Assembly (NCBI GenBank): GCA_017962165.1
Contig: JAGCVW010000015.1
Span: 1 to 53,749 of the forward strand
Origin: Bacteroidales bacterium
GTDB taxonomy: Bacteria > Bacteroidota > Bacteroidia > Bacteroidales > UBA932
DNA: 53,749 bases
Direction: 5' to 3'
Shown here piece by piece: positions 1 through 8,425 of this stretch (the first letter of the stretch is position 1; every line of letters begins with the position of its first letter). Made by a program: the position numbers and the translations under genes. The notes under the pieces were generated by a model, which saw nothing but the letters and a program-made list of their open reading frames with translations, did not search any database and was not told where the DNA came from.

Positions 1-1574
1 AGAGTACAATTATCCAGCAGTTCCGTGAATTCATCCTTTGTCGGCATACGCCAATCTCCACCAAGAATAACGTGCGCTGGATCGTCTTCCAGATCCAACG
101 TAGACTTGTTGTCCGGAGCTCCCGTTCCTCCCCAATATGAGAACCACGTATTATTGAGACAATACTTTGTGTAACGATAGTCATCACCAACCAGAACAGC
201 CCATTTATACGATGACCTTTCATGCCCTGTCTCTCTACCGGGCTTCCAAATAAGCGGATCAAGACTTGAATAATATGTCTCAACCTCGCCCCAGGCATAA
301 TAGTCACCCCACTCCTCGGGTTCTTCCGCGCCAAGGTTGGCATTAGCCCACTTAACAGATAAGCCCAAATCTACTGACTCCATAATAAAAGGCAGTGTTG
401 TAACATCCCATTGCGGACTATCTAACTTCAAACCGTCGATAATTACGAAGGCCTTGTAATAATATTTGGTCTCATAGGACAAATCGGTCAATGTAGCTTG
501 GATTATTCCCTCTGACACAAGATTTGCCGGCAATGTATTATTGAGAGCGCTTTCTTCTGTTCCCCACATAAAGCCATAGGAAATACTCTCGTATAGTACA
601 TTCGAAAGGGCGGTAGCCACTTTCAGGACTACAGATGTTTGCTTTATATCTGATTCTGGTATCTCTATATAAGAAAACAACGATTCAGGGGATTGTGTCA
701 CAAACGTCTTTATTTCTCCATAATTCTCTTCATCATTCAGACGAATAACACTCCTGAAGCAATAGGTCGTACCTGGTTCAAGGCCGGATATTCCCGCCGA
801 AAAATTGTACTCTGAATTAGAAATAGCGGCTTCCAGAGTTGTGCTGTTGAAAGGTAAGTCTGACGGGGTCTCGGCATATTGGAAACCAACCATAATACCC
901 GGGGAGACTTCGGCCGCAATAACCTTACCATTTAAAACAGCGCTTACCGGTGAGACATTATCAGCATCGAGAGTCGCAACCGGAAGTGGTTCGTCCTCAA
1001 CGGTCACTGCACACTCGGCGGTCTTGTCTCCGTCGTTAGTGGTAACGGTGATTGTAGCCGTTCCGGGCTTGAGTCCGGTAATCAGGCCTTTCTCAACGGA
1101 GGCCACTCTGTCGTTGCTGCTGGTCCATTTGACCGAAGTGTTGGTCGCGTCGGAGGGCGTGATTTCAGCCTTGAGCAACTGAGTTTCACCTATCTTCAAG
1201 GAGGTAGAAGACGGGGCGATAGAGACTCCTGTAACGGGGACGAGTTTGGCTACCACCTTTATTGTAATCAGGTCGCTGACTCCCCCGGCAACTGCCGTTA
1301 TAGCCACCTCGCCCACGGAAAGAGCTTTGACCTTTCCGCCAGCGGACACCATGGCTATATCCTCGTTGGACGACGACCATTTCAAATCCCTATCTGTAGC
1401 ATTAACGGGCTGAACTGAAGCGGTCAGTTTTACGCTCTGTCCGACGGACAGGGCCTGGTCGCCCTGATCGATGGTGACGGTCCGTACCGGAATAATCGGA
1501 GCCTGTATTTCTTTAACGCAGGAAGCCATCACGGCGACCGCGAAGATGCTTATTATGTATTTAATCTTTTTCAT
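1..1574 (-). CDS. Surface lipoprotein with two Ig-like (Big_2) domains and FISUMP-like C-terminus, 3' end cut by window
   Basis: Reading leftward from the ATG at 1574, the frame stays open to the window edge (about 524 codons), so the C-terminus is missing. The N-terminus is a lipoprotein signal with lipobox Cys19 (MASC). Two Big_2-type Ig repeats follow (roughly residues 27-110 and 112-195), each with the VxWxSSN core. Two fibronectin-like segments come next (the Y-x-A-E region and the YGFMWG region). The last part is FISUMP-like, with VDLGLSVKWA, GDYYAWGE and WRMPTKDEF motifs. Family knowledge: such proteins are exported and anchored to the outer membrane of Bacteroidetes; a precise role is unknown. 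It starts 12 bases after the stop of the paralogue at 1587-3224, so the two are probably co-transcribed. This copy has two Ig repeats where the neighbour has one. Confidence 0.85.
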   Translation of the reverse strand, partial: MKKIKYIISIFAVAVMASCVKEIQAPIIPVRTVTIDQGDQALSVGQSVKLTASVQPVNATDRDLKWSSSNEDIAMVSAGGKVKALSVGEVAITAVAGGVSDLITIKVVAKLVPVTGVSIAPSSTSLKIGETQLLKAEITPSDATNTSVKWTSSNDRVASVEKGLITGLKPGTATITVTTNDGDKTAECAVTVEDEPLPVATLDADNVSPVSAVLNGKVIAAEVSPGIMVGFQYAETPSDLPFNSTTLEAAISNSEYNFSAGISGLEPGTTYCFRSVIRLNDEENYGEIKTFVTQSPESLFSYIEIPESDIKQTSVVLKVATALSNVLYESISYGFMWGTEESALNNTLPANLVSEGIIQATLTDLSYETKYYYKAFVIIDGLKLDSPQWDVTTLPFIMESVDLGLSVKWANANLGAEEPEEWGDYYAWGEVETYYSSLDPLIWKPGRETGHERSSYKWAVLVGDDYRYTKYCLNNTWFSYWGGTGAPDNKSTLDLEDDPAHVILGGDWRMPTKDEFTELLDNCT

Positions 1575-1586
1575 AACAGTCTCTTT

Positions 1587-3224
1587 TTATTCGATAACGG
1601 CACGGACAGTAAGCCCATTGGCAAAGGGCCAAAGCATCATATTGGGGTGTTCGTGATAATCGAAGTAATAGCACCATGGCCCGAAATAGTCTCCGTTATT
1701 GCTGAGCCCCCGGCTGGACGACCACATGAAACAATCTTCATTCAAGCCTTCAAGGATAATGTCACGACGGTGACCGGCCGCAGGTAAAAATATTGAATTC
1801 CCATTGGGGCCTGTCACCAACAGACCATGAACAGTGCCTCTTCGCGCTTTTTCCCACGTACATTGAGTGGTAAGCTCCTGACATTCTTCTCGGGTCGGCA
1901 TACGCCAGGCTCCGCCAAGAACGACATGAGCCACATCGTCTTCTGGTTCCAAAACTGTTTTTCCGTCCGGCTCGCCAACTCCGCCCCAACGTCCCGCAAA
2001 CTCTGCCGGACAATACTTTAAATAATATAAACTGTCATCAATTTGCTTGGTCCACTTATAAGACGGATAGTCATACCCTTCTGTTTTCCCGTACTTCCAC
2101 ACCGGAGGATCAAAAAGGCCCGTTCCCGGGGCATAATACGGCTCAACTTCGCCCCAGGCATAATAGTCGCCGTATTCTTCCGGCTCTCCGGCTCCAACAT
2201 TCATACTCGCCCACCTGACGGAGAGGCCGAGATCAACGCCAGGGATATCAACGGTCGTGAAATCAGCGATATTGGCATAATACTTCCTGCCGTCTATAAC
2301 GACATAGGCCTTATACCAGTATTTAGTCCTGTAAGACAAGCCCTTGACCGTACCCCAGAATTCAGTTTCCGAGGCCCCGTCGGCGGCAACTGTATGATCG
2401 AGAGTGGTTTCGGACTCGCCCCATATAAAGCCGTAGGAGATCTCGTCGTACAAAACATCCGTCAAATCGACAGATCCCCTGAGTGTCGCGCCCTTGGGTT
2501 TAAGGTCTTCTTCTGGAGCTGCTTTCGTTGACAAAATCGATCCTATGCCTTTCGTCGTAAACGTCAGCGTCTCCCCGTAATGTTCCCGGCCCTCTACCTG
2601 GATGACGCTCCTGTAGCAGTAGGTCTTTCCCGGTTCGAGGCCCGAGACACCAAGCGAAAAATTATAGTCGGCATCTGCGATGACGGCTTCGAGCGTCGTG
2701 GCGCTGAAAGGCAGTTCGGCCGGAGATTCAGCATACTGGAAGCCGGCGGAGATCTCCGGGGTTGCGTATGCCAGAATGGCCTGGCCATTCAAAACTGCAC
2801 TGACCGGCGAGATGTGGTCTGCGCCAACAGTAACAGCCGAATCAAGGACCGCCGGGGAAACTTCAGGCTCTGGCTCCGGCGAAATCGGCGCGGCGTTTAC
2901 CGTAATCGTTATGGATGCTGACTTCCCGCCGGCCTCGGCAGTAACCTGCGCCGTACCTGCTCCGATTGCGCGGGCGTGGGCGTCGCTTGAGACCATCACT
3001 ACCGCGTCGTCAGAAGAAGTCCACAACACCGCTCTGTCGTCTGCATCCTCCGGCAGCACGGTCGCGCTTAGAATAACCGTCTCCCCGACGGTCAGCGTCT
3101 GATCGGCCTGGCCGATCGTGACGCTCTGAACGGGAATCAATGGCGCTTCCACCTGCTTGCAGGACGCGGCGCAGAAAACCGCTGCGATAGCGAGCAGTTT
3201 GAAATAATCGCTGAACAGTTTCAT
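1587..3224 (-). CDS. Surface lipoprotein with Ig-like domain and FISUMP-like C-terminus (paralogue of the next gene)
   Basis: Complete 545-residue protein. Signal peptide with lipobox AASC (Cys22), one Big_2 Ig-like domain (about residues 33-110), a Pro/Glu-rich linker (SPEPEPEVS), two fibronectin-like segments, and a FISUMP-like C-terminal module from VDLGLSVRWA through WRMPTREE to the final TVRAVIE. It is clearly homologous along most of its length to the truncated gene downstream, e.g. the shared runs SPVSAVLNG, LEPG-TYC and GDYYAWGEVE. The pair therefore looks like a tandem duplication followed by loss or gain of one Ig repeat. Function is unknown; the architecture suggests a cell-surface scaffold or binding protein. 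I saw no convincing TAnnTTTG box just upstream of the start. Confidence 0.88.
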   Translation of the reverse strand: MKLFSDYFKLLAIAAVFCAASCKQVEAPLIPVQSVTIGQADQTLTVGETVILSATVLPEDADDRAVLWTSSDDAVVMVSSDAHARAIGAGTAQVTAEAGGKSASITITVNAAPISPEPEPEVSPAVLDSAVTVGADHISPVSAVLNGQAILAYATPEISAGFQYAESPAELPFSATTLEAVIADADYNFSLGVSGLEPGKTYCYRSVIQVEGREHYGETLTFTTKGIGSILSTKAAPEEDLKPKGATLRGSVDLTDVLYDEISYGFIWGESETTLDHTVAADGASETEFWGTVKGLSYRTKYWYKAYVVIDGRKYYANIADFTTVDIPGVDLGLSVRWASMNVGAGEPEEYGDYYAWGEVEPYYAPGTGLFDPPVWKYGKTEGYDYPSYKWTKQIDDSLYYLKYCPAEFAGRWGGVGEPDGKTVLEPEDDVAHVVLGGAWRMPTREECQELTTQCTWEKARRGTVHGLLVTGPNGNSIFLPAAGHRRDIILEGLNEDCFMWSSSRGLSNNGDYFGPWCYYFDYHEHPNMMLWPFANGLTVRAVIE

Positions 3225-3303
3225 ATGTTTGTGTAATTAATAATCTGGTAATCAATTCCTTCGACAAGATAAGACAAATAATGGGAACAGCAAAAAATGA
3301 TTA

Positions 3304-3334
3304 TTGGCGAAATTCAGAAATAATATTACCTTTG
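3304..3334 (+). promoter_or_regulatory. Bacteroidetes-type promoter of tRNA-Ala
   Basis: The -7 box TACCTTTG (3327-3334) matches TAnnTTTG and lies 10 bases before the tRNA. A TTG (3304-3306) sits 20 bases upstream of it at the expected -33 position. Confidence 0.75.
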
Positions 3335-3344
3335 CAGTCCCAAT

Positions 3345-3417
3345 GGGGTATTAGCTCAGTTGGTAGAGCGTTAGGTTCGCAATCTAAAGGTCACGAGTTC
3401 GATCCTCGTATGCTCCA
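3345..3417 (+). tRNA. tRNA-Ala (anticodon CGC)
   Basis: A full cloverleaf can be drawn: 7-bp acceptor stem (3345-3351 with 3410-3416), D arm GCTC/GAGC, anticodon arm TTAGG/TCTAA with loop TTCGCAA giving anticodon CGC, and T arm ACGAG/CTCGT with TTCGATC loop. Acceptor pair 3:70 is G-U, the alanine identity element, which supports the assignment independently of the anticodon. The discriminator base is A and the CCA end is not encoded. It reads GCG codons. It has its own promoter and terminator, so it is a single-gene unit. Confidence 0.93.
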
Positions 3418-3424
3418 CAAAAAT

Positions 3425-3448
3425 CGCAGGCAGAAGCCTGCTTTTTTT
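3425..3448 (+). terminator. Intrinsic terminator of tRNA-Ala
   Basis: Stem GCAGGC/GCCTGC (3426-3431 with 3436-3441), AGAA loop, followed by seven T, starting eight bases after the tRNA. Confidence 0.88.
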
Positions 3449-3507
3449 GTGGGGCATGGCCTATCTCGAATGAGGGGGCGGACCCCCTCAAACTCCCCTG
3501 CCTTAAT

Positions 3508-3542
3508 AAAAAAAGTCCAGTCGCATGCGACCGGACTTTTTT
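3508..3542. terminator. Bidirectional intrinsic terminator
   Basis: AAAAAAGTCC pairs with GGACTTTTTT around an inner palindrome TCGCATGCGA. A- and T-runs on both sides allow it to act in both directions. Its main client is the leftward lipoprotein gene whose stop is 20 bases away at 3562. Confidence 0.85.
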
Positions 3543-3561
3543 GTGGAGCATAGCCTCCAAA

Positions 3562-4482
3562 TTATTTCTTCTTGAGGGCGGCGCCGTGCATGCTCATACC
3601 GTAGTAGAGATTGATGCCGTCGCGGTAGACGAAGAACTCCCAGTCATAGGAGATGGTGTTTTCGGAAAGCCACTCTGTAGGTTCGAGGGTCGCCGGGTCA
3701 TACTCCGAGAAAGTATATACCGCTTCTGCGGCAATCTGCTCATATTTCATGGAGCTGTACTCCTTCTCTAATGTAATAGTCATCTGCGTGCCGCTCAGGG
3801 AGAGAGTTCCTGTATCTTTCATTACATACAGTCGCTCTGTAGTCTCCTGAGTCGCCTGATTATAGTCATAGTGTGACTCCAAAGAGTACAAGGTAAATCT
3901 GTTGCCGTCAACGATAAGGCGAACGCCAAGAGTTCCGTCGGCGTCGCGTCCTTCCCACTCGCCCTGGAGATCGGACTGGGAAACGCTCTTGTCGGCATGC
4001 ATTTCATTCTTGTCGTCGGACATGAACACCAGCATGTTTCCGTCACCCTGCATGAACCAGTCGTTTTCTACGCCCCAGATCAGGAAGCGCGCTTCCTGGA
4101 CGTAAATAGTGGCCGTGCGGGTTTTGGGGCGGTCTTTGGTATATTCTGCATCGGTCTTTGCCCACTCGCTTCCCTCAGCGTGACCGGGCACACCGTCAAT
4201 CCAGTCGGTCTCTATCTCCCAGAAGTCGGAAATGTTCATGGTGATGACGTTCCCGGTGATGGTGTAGGTTCCGGTGTCTTTCATGCCGGTGATTCCACCG
4301 TACTCCCAGGTGTATTTACCATTCTTTTCGAAGGTCGCAATAATAGGATGATAGTCCTCTCCAACCATATACCATGTGGTACTGGTGAGCATGGAATCGT
4401 CGACTGATCCGTTGCCTTCATCCGTACAGGAAACCGCTAAAAGCGCGAATGCGGCAAGGGCTGCAAGTAAGATCTTTTTCAT
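3562..4482 (-). CDS. Lipoprotein of unknown function
   Basis: 306 residues from the ATG at 4482. A longer in-frame ATG at 4536 is rejected because it puts 18 extra residues before a clean lipoprotein signal and would start upstream of the promoter box. The signal peptide ends in AVSC with Cys19. The mature part appears to be two related beta-rich halves: W-Y/G-x-x-DTGTYTITGN near residue 85 and KDTGTLSLSGTQMTITL near residue 230. This is the pattern of lipocalin-like domains that Bacteroidetes lipoproteins often carry in duplicate; I cannot name the family. It is a single-gene unit, bounded by its own promoter and terminator. Confidence 0.8.
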   Translation of the reverse strand: MKKILLAALAAFALLAVSCTDEGNGSVDDSMLTSTTWYMVGEDYHPIIATFEKNGKYTWEYGGITGMKDTGTYTITGNVITMNISDFWEIETDWIDGVPGHAEGSEWAKTDAEYTKDRPKTRTATIYVQEARFLIWGVENDWFMQGDGNMLVFMSDDKNEMHADKSVSQSDLQGEWEGRDADGTLGVRLIVDGNRFTLYSLESHYDYNQATQETTERLYVMKDTGTLSLSGTQMTITLEKEYSSMKYEQIAAEAVYTFSEYDPATLEPTEWLSENTISYDWEFFVYRDGINLYYGMSMHGAALKKK

Positions 4483-4503
4483 AAGGTTAATTTGTATGTA
4501 CCG

Positions 4504-4511
4504 CAAATATA
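4504..4511 (-). promoter_or_regulatory. -7 promoter box for the leftward lipoprotein gene
   Basis: On the minus strand it reads TATATTTG, an exact TAnnTTTG match, about 21 bases before the start codon at 4482. It is divergent from the rightward box at 4526. Confidence 0.65.
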
Positions 4512-4525
4512 TGGATAAAAAATGG

Positions 4526-4533
4526 TATCTTCG
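4526..4533 (+). promoter_or_regulatory. -7 promoter box for the rightward PLDc_N/pncA/TonB receptor set
   Basis: TATCTTCG, one base from TAnnTTTG, 21 bases before the ATG at 4555. The same variant precedes ppiD at 41466, which suggests it is a working form in this genome. Confidence 0.5.
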
Positions 4534-4554
4534 CATGAATTAAAACAAACAACT

Positions 4555-4728
4555 ATGCTTGCAACTATTTTAGGTATTCTCGTACTGATCGCCGACATCT
4601 GGTGCATCATCGACATTCTCAAGAAGAAGCAGGACGCTCTCAAGAAGATCCTCCTCATAGTTCTCGTGCTCGTATTCCCCGTGCTGGGCGCCATCCTCTA
4701 CTACTTCTGGCTCAGGCACAAAGTCTAG
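4555..4728 (+). CDS. PLDc_N-domain membrane micro-protein
   Basis: 57 residues from the ATG at 4555; the earlier in-frame ATG at 4522 overlaps the promoter box and is unlikely. Two hydrophobic helices (about residues 2-19 and 31-51) are separated by a basic loop with KKKQDALKK. The second helix has the FPxxGxxxYYFWL pattern of PLDc_N (the N-terminal membrane domain of cardiolipin synthase-type proteins found alone in many bacteria). No catalytic domain follows. The stop shares one base with the GTG start of the nicotinamidase-like gene, so translation is probably coupled. Confidence 0.8.
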   Translation: MLATILGILVLIADIWCIIDILKKKQDALKKILLIVLVLVFPVLGAILYYFWLRHKV

Positions 4729-5231
4729 TGAAAATACTTGCTTTAATCGACCCGCAGAATGATTTCATCGACGGGTCGCTTGGCGTAAGTTATGCCAAGT
4801 GGGCCGGTGCGCTCGAATACATCAAAGGACTACTGGCGGACGGAGGCTACGACAAGGTCGTCATGACCAAGGACTGGCATCCGGCGGACCACTGCTCGTT
4901 TGCCCCGCAGGGAGGACCGTGGCCCCCACACTGTGTGGCCGGGACTCCCGGTGCGGAACCGTTTTGGATGCTGTCAAAAGCTGCAGACCAGACCATCCTC
5001 AAAGGCCAGGATCCCTCGAAAGAAGAGTACGGAGTGGACCTGCTTGCAGGAGCCGCGGACGACCGCGTCGAGATAGACGTCGTGGGCCTGTGCTACGACT
5101 ACTGCGTGGCGAACTGCGCCAAGATGACCTCGGAGGCGCATCCGAACGCAAAGGTCCGCGTCCTCGCCCGGGGCTGCGTCGCGATTGACCCGGCCGCCGT
5201 GCCCGATTTCGGAAAGGCCACCCTCGCCTGA
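4728..5231 (+). CDS. pncA: Nicotinamidase / isochorismatase-family hydrolase
   Basis: 167 residues starting at the GTG that overlaps the preceding TAG; this start puts the conserved beta-strand ILALIDPQNDF right at the N-terminus, as in the family. The cysteine-hydrolase triad is visible: Asp8, Lys92 (ILKGQD) and Cys126 (CYDYCV). The metal-site residues of nicotinamidases are also present: Asp49, His51, and His55 or His68 (DWHPADHCSF, PWPPHC). Nicotinamidase converts nicotinamide to nicotinate for NAD salvage in the cytoplasm. At 167 residues it is somewhat short for PncA (about 180-210), but all active-site residues are there. Its last base overlaps the ATG of the TonB receptor; the functional link with an outer-membrane receptor is unclear. 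Confidence 0.85.
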   Translation: MKILALIDPQNDFIDGSLGVSYAKWAGALEYIKGLLADGGYDKVVMTKDWHPADHCSFAPQGGPWPPHCVAGTPGAEPFWMLSKAADQTILKGQDPSKEEYGVDLLAGAADDRVEIDVVGLCYDYCVANCAKMTSEAHPNAKVRVLARGCVAIDPAAVPDFGKATLA

Positions 5232-7396
5232 TGAGGCTTAAGCTCTCAGTCCTTTTCCTTCTTATCCCGTCTCTTGCCTTTGCGCAGCTAACGAGGCTGG
5301 ACAGCCTTTCGATGGCCTCGGTCGATACTCTCGACGCCGCCATCATCCGCGACGAGAAAACCATACGCGAAATCGTCACCCAGACGAGCCTGCAGCGCAT
5401 CGACGGCTCGCAGATCGGGCGCAATTTCGCCGTGCTCGGCACTCCCGATCTTATCAAGACCCTTCAGTTGATGCCCGGCGTGTCGGGCGGAACCGAACTG
5501 TCGTCCGGCCTGTATGTGCGCGGAGGCGACGGCTCAGACAACCTGTTCCTTCTGGACCAGGTCCCGATGTACCAGATCAGCCACTTCGTCGGGATGTTCT
5601 CTTCGTTCAACACGGACGTCATCGACTATGCCGACTTCTACAAAGGCGGCTTCCCCGCACGCTTCGGAGGACGGCTCTCGTCGGTAGTGGACGTTGGCGT
5701 GAAGGACGGTGATTTCGAGCACTGGCACGGCACGGTCTCCATGGGCCTGGTCGACGGCCATTTCCAGATCGAAGGTCCGCTGATCCCCGGCAAAACCTCG
5801 ATCAATTTCGGAGCGCGCCGTACGTGGACCGACATAGTCAAGAGCGTCGCCATGCTCTTCATCAAGAACCCCACAACCGAAGAGATGGCGGGCAAGACCC
5901 ACTACGACTTCGGCGACTTCAACCTCAAGCTCGTCCACAAATTCTCGCCGGTAAGCAAGCTTTCATGGTCGAGCTACTACGGCCAGGACCTGCTCAAGGC
6001 GGTCCTTCTCGTCACCCAGCGCGAAGACGACTCCTCTACCAAGGCCGACCTGGACTTCAACCTCAAATGGGGCAACATCCTCAGTACTCTGACCTGGGAT
6101 CGCCAGTGGACCGAAACCTTCGACATGGAGGCGTCGCTCTTCTACACCAACTACACGAGCAGGATGAACGCCGTCATCGACGCCCTCATGGTCATGAAAG
6201 ACGACGAGGGCAACACCTCCAGCATGGGCCTCAACCTCTACGAGAAGAACCTCTCGCGCGTGTACGACATCGGTGCCAAGGTCAATTTCTACAGCAAGCG
6301 CTGGGAGGGGCATCACCTCCGTTTCGGCGGCAACGGCGTGCTCCATACCTATGATCCTACGCGCGACGAGGGTCTGGTCGTGAAGATGAACGGGCTCAAG
6401 TCCTACGAGAACACCGACGCGCAGAACAAGCATTACCTCGGCGGCGAACTGGCGGCCTATGCCGAAGACGAGATTACCCTCGGCCGGCAGTGGCGCCTGA
6501 ACCTGGGCGTGCGCGACGCCCTATACATAGTCAGCGGCAGGGCATACAACCGGCTCGAACCGCGCGCCGCTGTCAAGTTCATGGCCACGGATTACCTTGA
6601 CTTCAAGGGCTCATACTCGGCCATGAACCAGTTCGCGCACCAGGTTTCGGCTGTCTACATCGACCTGCCGACCAACCTCTGGATGCCCTCGACAAAGAAG
6701 ATACAGCCCATGCACTCCGACCAGTGGGTGCTGGGCGGAACCCTCAAACTTCCCGTCGGCGTCACGGTCGACGTGGAGGCATTCTACAAGACCATGGCCC
6801 ACCTCTACGAATACACCGGCACCAATGCTCTCCTGCCGCAGATCAACCGTTGGGAAGAGATGTTCGAAGAGGGCCTCGGCCGGGCTTACGGCGCGGAGTT
6901 CAGCGTCGAATATGAGCACAAGGGGCTCAAGGCCTCGGCCTACTACACCCTGTCGAAGAGCGAGCGCCTGTTCCCGACCTTCAACTACACCTGGTATCCC
7001 GACCGCTTCGACAACAGGCACAAGATTACCCTTATGGCCTCATACCGCTTCAACCAGAAGTTCGAACTCTACAGCGCCTGGCTATACCACACCGGTAACC
7101 GTTTCACCGGCAAGACCGGCGTCATCTGGGAGGGCGACTGGGACCTCGGATATGAACTCTACGGTTCGCCCAACAACTTCTCGCTGCCGCCATACCACAG
7201 GCTCGACGTGGGTCTGAACTTCCACAAGAAGACCCGCCATGGGAACGACGCCACCTGGACAATCAGCGTCTACAACGCCTACAACCATGTCAACCCCATG
7301 TTCGGCTTCACCGAAGAAAGCGAAGGCCGCATGGTCGGCGTGGCATGGGGCATAGTCCCTATTATCCCCACCATCAGTTATTGTCTTAAGTTCTGA
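5231..7396 (+). CDS. TonB-dependent outer-membrane receptor
   Basis: 721 residues. Sec signal peptide (cleavage near LAFA-Q), then directly a plug domain without the carboxypeptidase-regulatory-like domain common in Bacteroidetes receptors. The plug shows LIKTLQLMPGV, GLYVRGGDGSDNLFLLDQVPMY and GGFPARFGGRLSSVVDV. The remainder is a 22-strand-type beta barrel ending in an aromatic residue (SYCLKF). It imports a ligand using TonB energy. It is followed six bases later by a DUF4249 lipoprotein, a pairing common in this phylum. The substrate cannot be read from sequence; the upstream nicotinamidase suggests, weakly, a vitamin-related ligand. Confidence 0.9.
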   Translation: MRLKLSVLFLLIPSLAFAQLTRLDSLSMASVDTLDAAIIRDEKTIREIVTQTSLQRIDGSQIGRNFAVLGTPDLIKTLQLMPGVSGGTELSSGLYVRGGDGSDNLFLLDQVPMYQISHFVGMFSSFNTDVIDYADFYKGGFPARFGGRLSSVVDVGVKDGDFEHWHGTVSMGLVDGHFQIEGPLIPGKTSINFGARRTWTDIVKSVAMLFIKNPTTEEMAGKTHYDFGDFNLKLVHKFSPVSKLSWSSYYGQDLLKAVLLVTQREDDSSTKADLDFNLKWGNILSTLTWDRQWTETFDMEASLFYTNYTSRMNAVIDALMVMKDDEGNTSSMGLNLYEKNLSRVYDIGAKVNFYSKRWEGHHLRFGGNGVLHTYDPTRDEGLVVKMNGLKSYENTDAQNKHYLGGELAAYAEDEITLGRQWRLNLGVRDALYIVSGRAYNRLEPRAAVKFMATDYLDFKGSYSAMNQFAHQVSAVYIDLPTNLWMPSTKKIQPMHSDQWVLGGTLKLPVGVTVDVEAFYKTMAHLYEYTGTNALLPQINRWEEMFEEGLGRAYGAEFSVEYEHKGLKASAYYTLSKSERLFPTFNYTWYPDRFDNRHKITLMASYRFNQKFELYSAWLYHTGNRFTGKTGVIWEGDWDLGYELYGSPNNFSLPPYHRLDVGLNFHKKTRHGNDATWTISVYNAYNHVNPMFGFTEESEGRMVGVAWGIVPIIPTISYCLKF

Positions 7397-7402
7397 CGCG
7401 CC

Positions 7403-8425
7403 ATGAAAAAGTATACCGCCATCGCCATTTTGCTTGCAACGCTTGGGCTCTGCTCTTGCGAAGAGCGCTTCGAACTTGAAGGGGTCAATGGAGAGCCGCG
7501 CATGTTCGTCGAGTGCTACGCCGGCCTGACCGACACGACCTATGTGAGGCTGTACAAGGCCATGCCCGTCAATGCCAAGGCCTCTGACGGCGACGATTTT
7601 ACCCTTAAGCGCATGGAGTTCAAGGTCAACGGGGCGCCGCTGACCCTCCACCGCGATGAAATCTCGCTCTTCTGGACTCCTGACCCGATACCCGGAGGGT
7701 CGGAAATATCCATCACGGTCGAGACCAAAGAGGCGCCCAAAGTCATTGCCAGCAGCACCGTGCCCGCCAAAACGGCGTTCTCGGTCGACGCCTCGGTCAT
7801 GGTCCTGCCGCCCATCCTGGACGAGGACATGCTTTCCTACATATGTTTCAAGCTGAAATTCCCGGGCGGCGTCGCTCCCACCGACCATTTCGGCGTCTCC
7901 ATCCTGGAGTATGACCAAATCCACCGCGACGACGGTTCTGAGGATACCGATTATACCTTCTCGCAGGCCCCCACATCGGTCACAGTCGGCGAAATCAATC
8001 TGGGGGACATGGCCACCGAAGACTTTATCGAGAGCCGACGTCTTTCTGTCCTGGGCTACAACGGGGCCATAAATTATGCCGCCTGCAGCGGTGAGGAATT
8101 CCCGGACGGAGAGGTCAACGCCTACATGATGTACTCGGGCTACGAGCCGACCTGGAAAGAGTACAAGTGGGATGACGAGGGCGAGGAGATAATCGACTCG
8201 GTCACGGTCACCCGCACCACACGCTTCCAGGTCCAGGTTCTCAAGTTTGCCGACGAAAGTTTCGGCTACCTGAACTCAGTCTACAACCGCCAGACGAACT
8301 ACTTCTCCATGCTCGGCTTCAGCCCGCCCACCATCGCCTACACCAATGTCTCCGGCGGCTACGGCGTCCTCGGCGGCATCTCCCTGAGCGAAAGCGACAT
8401 CATCGACGCCGCGGATTTGCTATAA
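7403..8425 (+). CDS. DUF4249 family lipoprotein, partner of the TonB receptor
   Basis: 340 residues. Lipoprotein signal ending LCSC (Cys19), then the DUF4249 pattern: an N-terminal beta-sandwich (VECYAGLTDTTYVRLYKAMPVN), a second region beginning with charged FEL, and a C-terminal segment with NSVYNRQTNYFSMLGFSPP and GGYGVLGG. DUF4249 proteins are outer-membrane lipoproteins typically encoded next to a short TonB-dependent receptor and thought to assist it at the surface. It ends in a 6-base convergent overlap with lpdA on the other strand, with no visible terminator between them. Confidence 0.85.
   Translation: MKKYTAIAILLATLGLCSCEERFELEGVNGEPRMFVECYAGLTDTTYVRLYKAMPVNAKASDGDDFTLKRMEFKVNGAPLTLHRDEISLFWTPDPIPGGSEISITVETKEAPKVIASSTVPAKTAFSVDASVMVLPPILDEDMLSYICFKLKFPGGVAPTDHFGVSILEYDQIHRDDGSEDTDYTFSQAPTSVTVGEINLGDMATEDFIESRRLSVLGYNGAINYAACSGEEFPDGEVNAYMMYSGYEPTWKEYKWDDEGEEIIDSVTVTRTTRFQVQVLKFADESFGYLNSVYNRQTNYFSMLGFSPPTIAYTNVSGGYGVLGGISLSESDIIDAADLL

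Larger units (their letters stand above)
3409..3556. repeat. Inverted and direct repeats of the tRNA-Ala 3' end
   Basis: The tRNA 3' end and trailing A-run (3409-3423) recur as an exact 15-base inverted copy at 3538-3552. A diverged direct version of that copy sits at 3443-3461 (TGTGGGGCATGGCCT against TGTGGAGCATAGCCT). The intervening stretch also has an 8-bp hairpin (3471-3478 with 3483-3490, loop CGGA) and no gene. tRNA 3' ends are common integration targets, so this may be scar material; it could equally be duplicated terminator sequence. Confidence 0.6.
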
